From positions 365,907-429,906 of the forward strand of contig NZ_NPML01000018.1 in assembly GCF_002252565.1 (NCBI RefSeq): a DNA stretch of 64,000 bases. The letters run 5' to 3'. This DNA comes from Petroclostridium xylanilyticum (GTDB taxonomy: Bacteria > Bacillota > Clostridia > SK-Y3). The first letter of the stretch is position 1. Every line of letters begins with the position of its first letter. The notes beneath the pieces were generated by a model, which worked only from the letters and a program-made list of their open reading frames with translations, was not told the origin of the DNA and did no database searches. The translations under genes were made by a program, and so were the position numbers. Below are positions 16,522 to 24,546 of the stretch, piece after piece.

Positions 16522-17987
16522 CAGTATTGTTGCATAAAATTTTTTAGCAAAAATCAACGGTAATAAATACCTGTTGGTAAAATGAAAACTCCTTGTTAAT
16601 ATTAGTGGTAGTACCCAACCAACCACATTCTATTAACGAAGGAGTTAACAAACATGAATGATTGTACTACAGTTTTTGAAACTTTAAAAGGCTTTTTACC
16701 AATGAACTTACTGGAAAAAGCCGTTGACGAAACCGATGCAGACCACGGAACCAAGAAATTTACTGTTCTTCGGCAACTGAATACTATGATGTATGCACAC
16801 TTGGTCCAGAAAGACAGCCTTAGGGATATTGTTACAGGTATTATGGCTGACCAGAAACTCCAGAAATATACTGGCACAATAAGTTTTTCACAGCTATCCC
16901 GCAAAAACAGCGACCGTGATCCGGATGTTTTTAGAAGGATATTTGAAGCTGTTCTTGCTAAACTTAAAAAGCATCACGGTATACGTATCATACCTGGTAG
17001 CTGGGGCACGCTAAAGATACTGGACGCTACTATAATAAGGCTTTGTATCTCTCTCTTTCCCTGGGCTGACTATCGGGAAACTAAAGCTGCAGTCAAGGTG
17101 CATACCCTGTACGATGTTCTTTTAGGTTACCCGGATCAGATTATAGTGACAGAGGGTATTATACATGACAAAGAGAAGATGGATTCCCTTATTACCAAAC
17201 CCAACATCACATATATATTTGACCGCGGCTATTTAGACTACAAAGAGTTTGACAGGTACTGCAAGGAGGATATATTCTTTATCACAAGGCTTAAAAAGAA
17301 TGCTGTAATGGAGTTAGTTAGTATAAACTCAATATCCCAGGGAGGCCCTGTACTATCTGATAAAGAAGTAATTCTCGGTGGCTTTTATACAAAGATGCAG
17401 CACTCCTTGAGAGTTGTGGAAGTAATCGACTCTTCTACAGGTGAGCCCTTTTATATAGCCACAAACCGCTTTGACCTTACAGGTGAGGAAATAGCTGAAA
17501 TCTACCGTCTAAGATGGCAGATAGAGCTATTCTTTAAGTGGATAAAGCAGCATCTTAAAATCAAGAAGTTTTATGGTACCAGTTTTAATGCAGTCTTAAA
17601 CCAGATTTACACGGCATTGATTCTGTTTTGCTTGTTAAAACTCATGCATATTCTGGTGGGTACCAATCATAACTTCTTGGAGATGGTAAGACTCATTGCA
17701 GGCGGACTGTGGAATACCATTGCCTACCTTAAAAAGTCTCTATCCACTGTAAAACCTCCAGGTCGCAAACGAAAGCGGTTTAATTGGAAGAGAGAGTACG
17801 TTGATTTCTACATCCAGTGTATGTTTGGTAAGGTTTCGTCATATTAAGTTTTTAAATTTAATATTGTTAGGCTTAGGTGGTCACTCCCCTTTTCTCTAAC
17901 GTTAACCATAATTTTCTTATGGGTGCAGGTTATACCTGTAAATTATTACTATTGATTTTTGCTAAACTTTTATTTGCAACAATACTG
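16522..17987. mobile_element. IS4-family insertion with 9-bp target duplication
   Basis: The inverted ends CAGTATTGTTGCA and TGCAACAATACTG delimit 1466 bp. AGTCCAGTT is duplicated directly outside both ends (16513-16521 and 17988-17996). The insertion disrupts the module 5 effector gene. Transposase and ends are intact, so the event is recent. Confidence 0.9.
16654..17847 (+). CDS. IS4-family transposase
   Basis: 397 aa, GAAGGAG upstream of the ATG. It has an N-terminal DUF4372-like region (FLPMNLLEKAVDE, FSQLSRKNSDRDPDVF), then a DDE domain with catalytic aspartates in LKILDATIIRL and YIFDRGYLDY, and the IS4 YREK signature as YRLRWQIELFFKWIK. Length and motifs are complete, so it is probably active. 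It lies inside the IS with intact ends. Confidence 0.9.
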   Translation: MNDCTTVFETLKGFLPMNLLEKAVDETDADHGTKKFTVLRQLNTMMYAHLVQKDSLRDIVTGIMADQKLQKYTGTISFSQLSRKNSDRDPDVFRRIFEAVLAKLKKHHGIRIIPGSWGTLKILDATIIRLCISLFPWADYRETKAAVKVHTLYDVLLGYPDQIIVTEGIIHDKEKMDSLITKPNITYIFDRGYLDYKEFDRYCKEDIFFITRLKKNAVMELVSINSISQGGPVLSDKEVILGGFYTKMQHSLRVVEVIDSSTGEPFYIATNRFDLTGEEIAEIYRLRWQIELFFKWIKQHLKIKKFYGTSFNAVLNQIYTALILFCLLKLMHILVGTNHNFLEMVRLIAGGLWNTIAYLKKSLSTVKPPGRKRKRFNWKREYVDFYIQCMFGKVSSY

Positions 17988-18594
17988 AGTCCAGTTGTAA
18001 ATATGAGCTGGTTGTCCCACCATTCTTTAAAGTATTTGTGCATTTACTTATTTTTGATATTTCATATGAAGTACCTGGAAGCCCACTACTACCCAACCCT
18101 GTGATATTCCCTCCGTATGCTTCTGTCCAATACTTTGTCGTACCATTCTTATAATATTTCCCGGAAGCCGAATATCTTACAGAGAAGTGGGTGAGGACTT
18201 GACTATCATAGAATACAGTTATACTACTGCTTTCACTGGTAGAGGTTGCATTAGTTGTTACTTTTACACCAGTAGGATTATCATCATGGATAGTTATTGT
18301 ATCAGGCAGTTGCCTGAGTTTCTTAATAGCCGTTTCAAGGTCGCGCACTGTTGCAACTTTTTTATTGTAATATAAACCATTAACTGGTTTATTCTTTTTT
18401 ATGGCAGCACTTGCATTCAGTCCATAGTATTCAAGGATATCATTCATGTTATCTTCTGTAATTACGGTATCCTGGGAAAAAGTGAATTCTTGTCGGGCAG
18501 GTTCTGTAGCAGTAGTCGTTGACTCAGCGGCAAAAGCCATTGTTGATAAAATTGTGATTACAGTTAAAACCAAAATTAAAATTCTCTTATGCAT
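17988..18594 (-). pseudogene. Secreted protein, effector of module 5, interrupted by IS4
   Basis: The start at 18594 follows GAGGAGGACATT. Signal peptide ends TMAFA (about 22). The mature domain is Ser/Thr-rich and contains YWTEAYGGNITGLGS and a segment near TVFYDSQVLTHFSVRY. The IS enters after SSYLQLD. Without the IS the gene is 714 bp with no stop, so it was functional until the insertion. As it stands, translation ends about 9 codons into the IS at 17962. No family recognised. Confidence 0.8.
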
Positions 18595-18692
18595 AATGTC
18601 CTCCTCTGTTAAAATCAAATTTTCAATTATATTTTAGAAACTGAGATGTTACACGGATTCTGTTGAAACAAAATGATTATCTTTTGTTATCG

Positions 18693-18788
18693 TCAGAATT
18701 TATGTAATCTCCACAGCAGAGACAAGCAAAATTTACACAGCACACAGACCGGTGTGCATATGTCATTCATTACTCTTTTCTTCTTCAT
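18693..18788 (-). CDS. 31-aa cysteine-rich peptide leading the module 5 transcript
   Basis: GGGAGGGAGGTG at 6-nt spacing precedes an ATG, giving a 31-aa peptide with a basic start (MKKKRVMNDI) and four cysteines (CTPVCVLCKFC) before a hydrophobic, basic end. It lies between the effector promoter at 18892 and the secreted protein gene at 18594. The strong ribosome site makes translation likely; its role is unknown. Candidates are a signal, a bacteriocin-like peptide or a leader peptide. Confidence 0.5.
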   Translation of the reverse strand: MKKKRVMNDICTPVCVLCKFCLSLLWRLHKF

Positions 18789-18891
18789 TGGAAACACCTC
18801 CCTCCCTTATTAAATTTTATTGAAACACTATTCACATGCATTACTCAGAGCATACTAAAATTCTATATCAAACGCGCTTAGTACATTACCT

Positions 18892-19037
18892 ACTATATCA
18901 CACATCTCCATTTTTTCGATAATTTTGTAACAAAAGTGTATTTTAATGTAACGAAATTGCACATAATGTTTTTTCGTTACATTAAAATACACTTTCGTTA
19001 CATTTGGGTTGTTTTGTTTTTATATTTGTGTTATCAT
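18892..19037. promoter_or_regulatory. Divergent LytTR operator and promoters, module 5
   Basis: Repeat pairs at 18926-19002. Leftward TCGAAA (18914-18919)-16-TATAGT (18892-18897); rightward TTGTTT (19009-19014)-17-TATCAT (19032-19037). The 6-bp gaps are conserved on both sides. Confidence 0.8.
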
Positions 19038-19177
19038 TTCAGCAGCTTAGTAAGCTATCTTTGCCGGAAATGCGGCTGTAGGATGATTGTCCAGTTTTTC
19101 AATTATATTATAAAGATTCAGCAGTGATAATCTTTTGTAGCCGCTTTCTTATTCCGGTATTGAGGAATGGGATATAA

Positions 19178-19741
19178 ATGCACAGTTTGATAGATATTTT
19201 TACATATAAGATATATAAAGAAAAGCTGTTATCCCACCGTGACCTTCGGAAGATGAAGTATGCGATGACGGTTGTTTGGAATGAAGCCATTAAATTCGTT
19301 GCGCTGCTGGCTTTGTTTTTAATGCTGAATAAAACCTATGAATTCTTATTTTGTTTTGCCATATTGATATCCATCCGGATTTTTTCCGGCGGTCTGCATT
19401 TTGAGAGTAATTTTGCATGCTTTATAGCCAGCATAGTTTTCTTCTGTATCATTATTTTATACTTGCCGTTTTTATTTGCTGTGACTACAGGCGTAAGTAT
19501 AATCTTAATGCTTATAAGCATTTGCATTATTTTTATATGCTCTCCTGTGCCATCTCCTAACAGACCGATTATAAGCAAAAAAAGAAAACGGCATTTAAGA
19601 TATCTGTCCGTCTTCTTTACACTCGCATGGATATTTATTTTATATAAATTTATTCATGATTACACTTTTTTTGAATGCGGCATATGGACCATTAGTCTGC
19701 AAGCATTCCAATTATTAATAGGAAAGGAGGAAAACCAATGA
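19178..19741 (+). CDS. agrB: agrB, autoinducer-processing membrane peptidase, module 5
   Basis: Intact 187-aa AgrB starting at the conserved MHSLIDIF. His74 and Cys81 lie in GGLHFESNFAC. Several hydrophobic helices follow, then a basic SKKRKRHLRYL loop where modules 2 and 6 are frameshifted. The TGA stop overlaps the agrD ATG, and GGAAAGGAGG lies just upstream. It should make active peptidase even though its own agrD is truncated, so it could process pro-peptides from the other modules. Confidence 0.85.
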   Translation: MHSLIDIFTYKIYKEKLLSHRDLRKMKYAMTVVWNEAIKFVALLALFLMLNKTYEFLFCFAILISIRIFSGGLHFESNFACFIASIVFFCIIILYLPFLFAVTTGVSIILMLISICIIFICSPVPSPNRPIISKKRKRHLRYLSVFFTLAWIFILYKFIHDYTFFECGIWTISLQAFQLLIGKEENQ

Positions 19742-19842
19742 AAAAGATTTCTCCGGTATTGAAAGCAGTTTTATTTTCCTTTGCTTTTATGTTTGTTGCA
19801 GCTGCGGATTTAATTACTGCATCAGGCTCATTTCTTATGTAG
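19738..19842 (+). pseudogene. agrD: agrD, module 5, nonsense in the signal core
   Basis: It reads MKKISPVLKAVLFSF ... ASGSFLM and then TAG where modules 2 and 6 have TGG (Trp). The remaining GEPKCPG is followed by the RAYT unit 3 end. The product lacks the last core residue and the tail AgrB needs for recognition, so no normal signal is expected. Confidence 0.8.
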
Positions 19843-19879
19843 GGAGAACCAAAGTGTCCGGGGAGTGACAAGGGGGAAG

Positions 19880-20440
19880 TGACAAGGGGGACGGTTCTCT
19901 GTCACTTATCCAAAGTCTATATCCGTTAAAATGCCTTTTTGGCTAATATATTCAATATAACTACTCCATTTGTATTTTATAGCTTCTTCTACAATTCCCG
20001 CTTTTATAGGATTCTGATGGATGTATCTTAATACTGTTAATAAATATTTATCATCTTCAACTTTTTCACTTTTATATCTATCCTGAAACAAATGACCATA
20101 TCTTTCATATTATACCAATAAACATAACTTGCTCCAATTCGCTTCATTGCCTGGGATATGGCTTCTTTACCTTCTTTCATTAATAAATGAATATGATTAC
20201 TCATCAGACAATATCCATAAATTTTATATTCGCAGATACTTTTATAATTCTTTAATGTCTCAATAAATCTCATCTTATCTTGTTTATCGTGAAAGATATC
20301 TTGCCTATTTATCCCTCTTAGCATAATATGATATATCCCACTGCTGCTTTTTTCTCTTGCTTGTCTTGGCATAATAAAACACCTCCATTTCGAAGTGTAT
20401 CACCCCAAAACAAAGGTGTCAATAGAACCGTCCCCTGTCA
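19880..20440. mobile_element. REP-associated tyrosine transposase unit 3 (decayed)
   Basis: Same inverted end sequences and interior as unit 1. It inserted just after the agrD core of module 5. A short extra direct copy of the left end precedes it (19865-19879). Confidence 0.7.
19906..20372 (-). pseudogene. REP-associated tyrosine transposase, 7-nt deletion
   Basis: Starts MPRQAREKSSSG at 20372 and keeps NHIHLL. One copy of a tandem TTCATAT is missing near 20108, a 7-nt deletion relative to units 1 and 2, which shifts the frame right after the YVYWYNMK tyrosine motif and ends the product at 20037. The intact downstream frame reopens from 20091. Confidence 0.8.
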
Positions 20441-20495
20441 CCAGATGGTTCTAAGTTTTTGAGGTATTATATCTAACCCTCGTTATATTTTTTAA

Positions 20496-20521
20496 CTCAG
20501 CCCTGTTTCAGGGCTTTTTGT
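20496..20521 (+). terminator. Rho-independent terminator
   Basis: AGCCCTG-TTT-CAGGGCT followed by TTTTG, between RAYT unit 3 and the duplicated block. Confidence 0.65.
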
Positions 20522-20549
20522 CGTGCCATGCAACACAAAATCTTATCTT

Positions 20550-21407
20550 TCAAGCTAACCACTTTCTTTTGTAAAGTAAGAGAGCAATTAATAATATTCC
20601 TATAATAGCGATACTGATTATAAAATACAGTGAGTAATCTGTATGGCTATCACTAAGACCTCCGAACTTTTTATTTTCATTAACTTTTTCATTATCTACA
20701 TTATTAGGGTCAATATATATCGGGCTTAATATATCTATAAAATCCGCTAACTTGTACAATTTAAAATTGGTAATCTTGAGCCTCTCAGGTTCATTTGCAA
20801 AAGGCACAACATACTCATCTTTTCCATCTTTAATGTAATAGAAGTCTGTGTACAGCTCACGAATTCTTATATGTTTTACCATACTAGGATTCTTAATATT
20901 ATTTTCTGTCAATATAGTCTGAATGTTTTCAGGATTGGAATAAAACTCTATAAGCTCTAATGGCATACTATGTCCTTCAGAAGTCACCCATTTTCCATTA
21001 AATTTAGAAGCTCGAATAGTAGATATAACTTCACCAGCTTCTGAAAGTACGGGAACTTCCCATACAGCGTTGTTTGATGAGATTAATTTTTCAAAGTTGT
21101 TAGAACTGTAATATTTTCTTATATTTTCTTTTAAATAATATACTTTATAGTAATTGCTAAAGCGTGATGGCACTCTTCTCCATTCTAACTTGTTTGCTGT
21201 GTCGTCTATATTCTTCATACTTCCTGTTATTGTGCTTACAATATCATTTCTTTCAAGATCTTGGTCAATCATTTCAATGTTTAATGCTTTATTTATTTCT
21301 TTAAACTTGTCATTAGCCGCAGCGAAAGAATTGGTGACCAATAGAGATAATAAGACACATACTAAGATAAGCGAAAAAGCTTTTTTTATACATATAGATT
21401 CCTCCAT
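20550..21407 (-). CDS. Membrane-anchored exported protein, module 6 (duplicate of 5890-6753)
   Basis: 285 aa, differing from the module 2 copy only at the extreme C-terminus (KRKWLA). The single base change I noticed inside the gene is silent. Signal sequence, extracellular domain and C-terminal helix with basic tail are the same. It lies 36 bp downstream of the papain-like gene. See the module 2 copy for the start-site ambiguity. Confidence 0.7.
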   Translation of the reverse strand: MEESICIKKAFSLILVCVLLSLLVTNSFAAANDKFKEINKALNIEMIDQDLERNDIVSTITGSMKNIDDTANKLEWRRVPSRFSNYYKVYYLKENIRKYYSSNNFEKLISSNNAVWEVPVLSEAGEVISTIRASKFNGKWVTSEGHSMPLELIEFYSNPENIQTILTENNIKNPSMVKHIRIRELYTDFYYIKDGKDEYVVPFANEPERLKITNFKLYKLADFIDILSPIYIDPNNVDNEKVNENKKFGGLSDSHTDYSLYFIISIAIIGILLIALLLYKRKWLA

Positions 21408-21443
21408 TTATATTGATTTACATACCTTTTCTTATAGTCTTGT

Positions 21444-22025
21444 TTAATTCCACTGACCATCTAAAAAGTAAGAAGCACCCGAAGGCTTTGCCCACACACC
21501 GTCAAAATAGTTTGCAAACAAATCACTTTCCTGCCACGGCCCTTTTGGATCAACAAAATATATTTTTTCCTGTGGGAGTGAATCATAACCATAGCAAGCG
21601 AGCATATGATATTCCCCAACATTTGTATAATTTACTCCAATTATAATAGGATTATTTGATGAATCAAGTTTCTGTGCTACATAATTAAAAGTATATGCAC
21701 TGTTTGTATATCCTGTATTCTTTGTACTATTTGTATATAGTTTTATTGCAGAAGCTGTTTGCTGATGAGTTGCTGTTGCATCCCTTGTACTTGATCCTAA
21801 TATTTTTGCTGCCATATCAGATTGTGTAAGAGTGACATTGTAACGATAATCTGCAACCATTCTAGCGCAAGCATTCCAGCACCATAAGGTTTTTTCCTGC
21901 TTATATTGATCCATTCCTCCATATATATGAGAAGCATAGAGTGCAAAAGCTGTACTAGTTACTACTAAAAGAATTGATAAGAACATTATCGATATTCTAA
22001 ACTTCTTCATAGTCCAAAATTTCAT
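21444..22025 (-). CDS. Secreted papain-like cysteine peptidase, module 6 (duplicate of 6790-7371)
   Basis: The 193-aa product is identical in protein sequence to the module 2 copy as far as I can read: signal peptide ending STAFA, Cys49 in WCWNAC, His140, Asp159. It is controlled by the identical operator 22308-22453. Having two copies doubles dosage in the same regulatory setting. Confidence 0.75.
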   Translation of the reverse strand: MKFWTMKKFRISIMFLSILLVVTSTAFALYASHIYGGMDQYKQEKTLWCWNACARMVADYRYNVTLTQSDMAAKILGSSTRDATATHQQTASAIKLYTNSTKNTGYTNSAYTFNYVAQKLDSSNNPIIIGVNYTNVGEYHMLACYGYDSLPQEKIYFVDPKGPWQESDLFANYFDGVWAKPSGASYFLDGQWN

Positions 22026-22307
22026 AGTTAACTCTCCTTTATACATAAAATATAATTAATCAAAAAATCAAGTAACATTAAAAATCTATACAAAGGTTTT
22101 GGCTAGCAAACAAGGATAAGTAGCGTGAAAAAACTTATCTCTATTACAGGCTCTCTCTATACTAGCCAGAATTAGTATCTAATAAAAATATTTATGCAAC
22201 TTCCTAAACATATCAAATCTCTTGTGTGCTTTCTATAAAACTATAGTATTCTTAATCATCCCCTTACTTTTCTGTTTTCTAACACCAAACACGCTTAGTA
22301 TGCTCTT

Positions 22308-22453
22308 ACTATATCACACATCCCCATTTTTTCAATATTATTGTAATGAAAGTGTATTTTAGTGTAATGAAAATGCACATAATGTTTTTTCGTTACATTA
22401 AAATACACTTTCATTACATTTGGGTTGTTTTATTTATATTTTTATGCTATGAT
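22308..22453. promoter_or_regulatory. Divergent LytTR operator and promoters, module 6
   Basis: Copy of the module 2 operator (repeat pairs 22342-22418) with the same leftward TTGAAA-16-TATAGT and rightward TTGTTT-17-TATGAT promoters. Confidence 0.8.
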
Positions 22454-22587
22454 TTCCGCAACTTGATGAGTGATTTTGCAGGAAATGCGGCTGTGGGATG
22501 GTTGTCCGGTTCTTCAATGATAAAGATTCATCAGTGATAATCTTTTGCAGCCGCTTTCTTATAATGCTATTGGAGAATGGGGTATAC

Positions 22588-23150
22588 ATGCACAGTTTGA
22601 TAGATATTTTTGCGTACAAAGTCTATAAGGAACGATTATTATCTCACCGTGACCTTCGGAAGATGAAGTATGCGATGACGGTTGTTTGGAATGAAGTGAT
22701 TAAGCTTGCTGCACTGCTAGCTCTGTTTTTTATGCTGAATAAAACCTATGAGTTCTTGTTTTGTTTCAGTATCTTGTTATCTATCAGGACTTTTTCCGGC
22801 GGTCTGCATTTTGAAAATAATTTCGCATGCTTTGCAGCCAGTGCGGTGTTTTTCTGTATTGTTATTCTATACTTGCCGTTTTTATTTACTGTAACTATAG
22901 GTATAAGTATCATCTTAATGATTATAAGTACCGGCATTATTTCTATTTATTCTCCTACGCCGTCTCCCAACAGGCCGATTATAAACAAAAAAAAAGACGG
23001 AACTTAAAGTATCTGTCCGTCTTCTTTACCCTCGCATGGATATTTATTTTATATACATTTATTCATGATCATACTCTTTTTGAATGCGGCATATGGACAA
23101 TTAGTCTGCAAGCATTCCAATTACTAATAGGAAAGGAGTGTAACCAATGA
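22588..23150 (+). CDS. agrB: agrB, module 6, with the same A9 frameshift
   Basis: Carries the same A9 run (22987-22995) and frame break as module 2: frame 0 stops at 23007, and the C-terminal codons continue in the next frame to 23150. His74 and Cys81 are present. The rest of the locus is intact (agrD, agrC, agrA), so a nonfunctional agrB here would silence this signal unless slippage or another module's AgrB supplies the activity. Confidence 0.75.
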
Positions 23151-23287
23151 AGAAGATTTCTCCTGTATTGAGAGCAATTTTATATTTTTTTGCATTTATG
23201 TTTGTTGTCGCTGCGGATTTGATTACCGCATCAGGCTCGTTTCTTATGTGGGGAGAGCCAAAATGCCCCAAGGATTTGTTAAAATAG
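23147..23287 (+). CDS. agrD: agrD, cyclic lactone autoinducer pro-peptide, module 6
   Basis: Same 46-aa product as module 2, core SFLMW between ASG and GEPKCPKDLLK. This is the agrD next to the only full-length receptor gene, so SFLMW is the likely cognate signal. It overlaps the convergent agrC stop by 9 bp (23279-23287). Confidence 0.8.
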   Translation: MKKISPVLRAILYFFAFMFVVAADLITASGSFLMWGEPKCPKDLLK

Positions 23288-24532
23288 TACTGTGAATACT
23301 ATATACTTCTCCTCAAAGGAAAGCTCGATGGTGCCGTTATAAGCATCGACAATCTTTTTTACATTATAAAGGCCGTACCCTCTATGCTTTCCTTCCTTTG
23401 TTGAATAACCCCTGTTATAGATGTGCACTGTATTTGTCCTGGATATGGATTTACCCGTGTTCTTTACCCGGATCATCTTGAATTTTCCTTCCATACCAAG
23501 TGTCAAAACCACACTGCCGTTTTCTCCATTTTCAGCAGCCTCGATTGCGTTATTTAACAGGTTTCCCAATAGTTCAACAAGTTCATGCTTGTCCAACGGA
23601 TATTCGGGTATTTCTCCTTGGAATTCCACATGAAAAGCAATTTTTTTCTCTTGTGCCAAAGCTTTTTTACTATAGATTACCGCGCTTAAGATATGGTCTT
23701 TTATATTAAGGAGCTTATCCACCGGTTTTATCTTATCAATGAGTGTCTGTAAATAGTTCTTTATTTCTTGCTTTGCTTCATAATCGTCCTGCATCTCTGC
23801 AAGCCCATAAAGTACATTCAAATGGTTTTTAAACTCATGCTGGCGCTGCCTTACCTCATGCACCAGATTTTCCAAGAAAGGTGTGTATTTTTCATGGACT
23901 TGAATTATTTTTTCCTGCTGCCTCATTTTTATCATCTGATAGATAAAATAAATATTTAATCCTTCCCATATCAAGATCATCGTTAATAATACGGCATAAT
24001 GATTCCATATAAAGGCTTTGTCAACTTGCCATATATAAAAGAATAATACAATAACCCCCGCAACATTGACTATAATTGTCAATATCACTCTATAGTAACT
24101 TAAAGATAACTTTTGAATTCTATTCAGCCACGAAGTTCTATAAATAATAACACATATGATAAAAGTTGCAATATTGACTTTAAGTCCGTTGCTAAAAGAA
24201 TAACTCATATCTTCCTGCATAATCGATAGGATATAAGTAACTATCATCTGAACGCTTAAGGCAAAAATTAATACAATGAAAAATTGTAAAAGCGTTTGTT
24301 CCAACCGTGTTTGAAACAAAATTGTGACCATCGTACATAATAGTGCAAAACTTATTACAAACCCTATGTCAATAGTATAATAATCAAGAATCACCGATAC
24401 GCCAGATAAAGCAGCTATTGTAAATAGACTTCGTACCTTGTATTTATAGAAATTGGGATTCAGCTTGCTCCAAAGTACTAAAAATGCCAAAATTTCTATA
24501 TTTGAGAGTACAAATATCTCATACCATTTCAT
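23279..24532 (-). CDS. agrC: AgrC-like peptide receptor histidine kinase
   Basis: 417 aa. Residues 1 to about 200 form six or so transmembrane helices that would bind the cyclic peptide. The phosphoacceptor is His232 in RQRQHEFKNH (HPK10-type), followed by the N box LLNNAIEAA (about 325-333) and a short G box GYGLYN (385-390). It is downstream of agrA (14 bp gap) and convergent to agrD. It is the only complete agrC in the window, so it would have to serve all modules. Confidence 0.9.
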   Translation of the reverse strand: MKWYEIFVLSNIEILAFLVLWSKLNPNFYKYKVRSLFTIAALSGVSVILDYYTIDIGFVISFALLCTMVTILFQTRLEQTLLQFFIVLIFALSVQMIVTYILSIMQEDMSYSFSNGLKVNIATFIICVIIYRTSWLNRIQKLSLSYYRVILTIIVNVAGVIVLFFYIWQVDKAFIWNHYAVLLTMILIWEGLNIYFIYQMIKMRQQEKIIQVHEKYTPFLENLVHEVRQRQHEFKNHLNVLYGLAEMQDDYEAKQEIKNYLQTLIDKIKPVDKLLNIKDHILSAVIYSKKALAQEKKIAFHVEFQGEIPEYPLDKHELVELLGNLLNNAIEAAENGENGSVVLTLGMEGKFKMIRVKNTGKSISRTNTVHIYNRGYSTKEGKHRGYGLYNVKKIVDAYNGTIELSFEEKYIVFTVLF

Positions 24533-24546
24533 GATATTCCTCTCCT

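Larger units (their letters stand above)
20556..23653. repeat. 3.1-kb direct duplication, copy 2 (probably ancestral)
   Basis: Near-identical to 5902-8999 at an offset of 14654 bp. Here the block continues smoothly into a complete agrC and agrA, so this is probably the parent copy. Confidence 0.9.
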
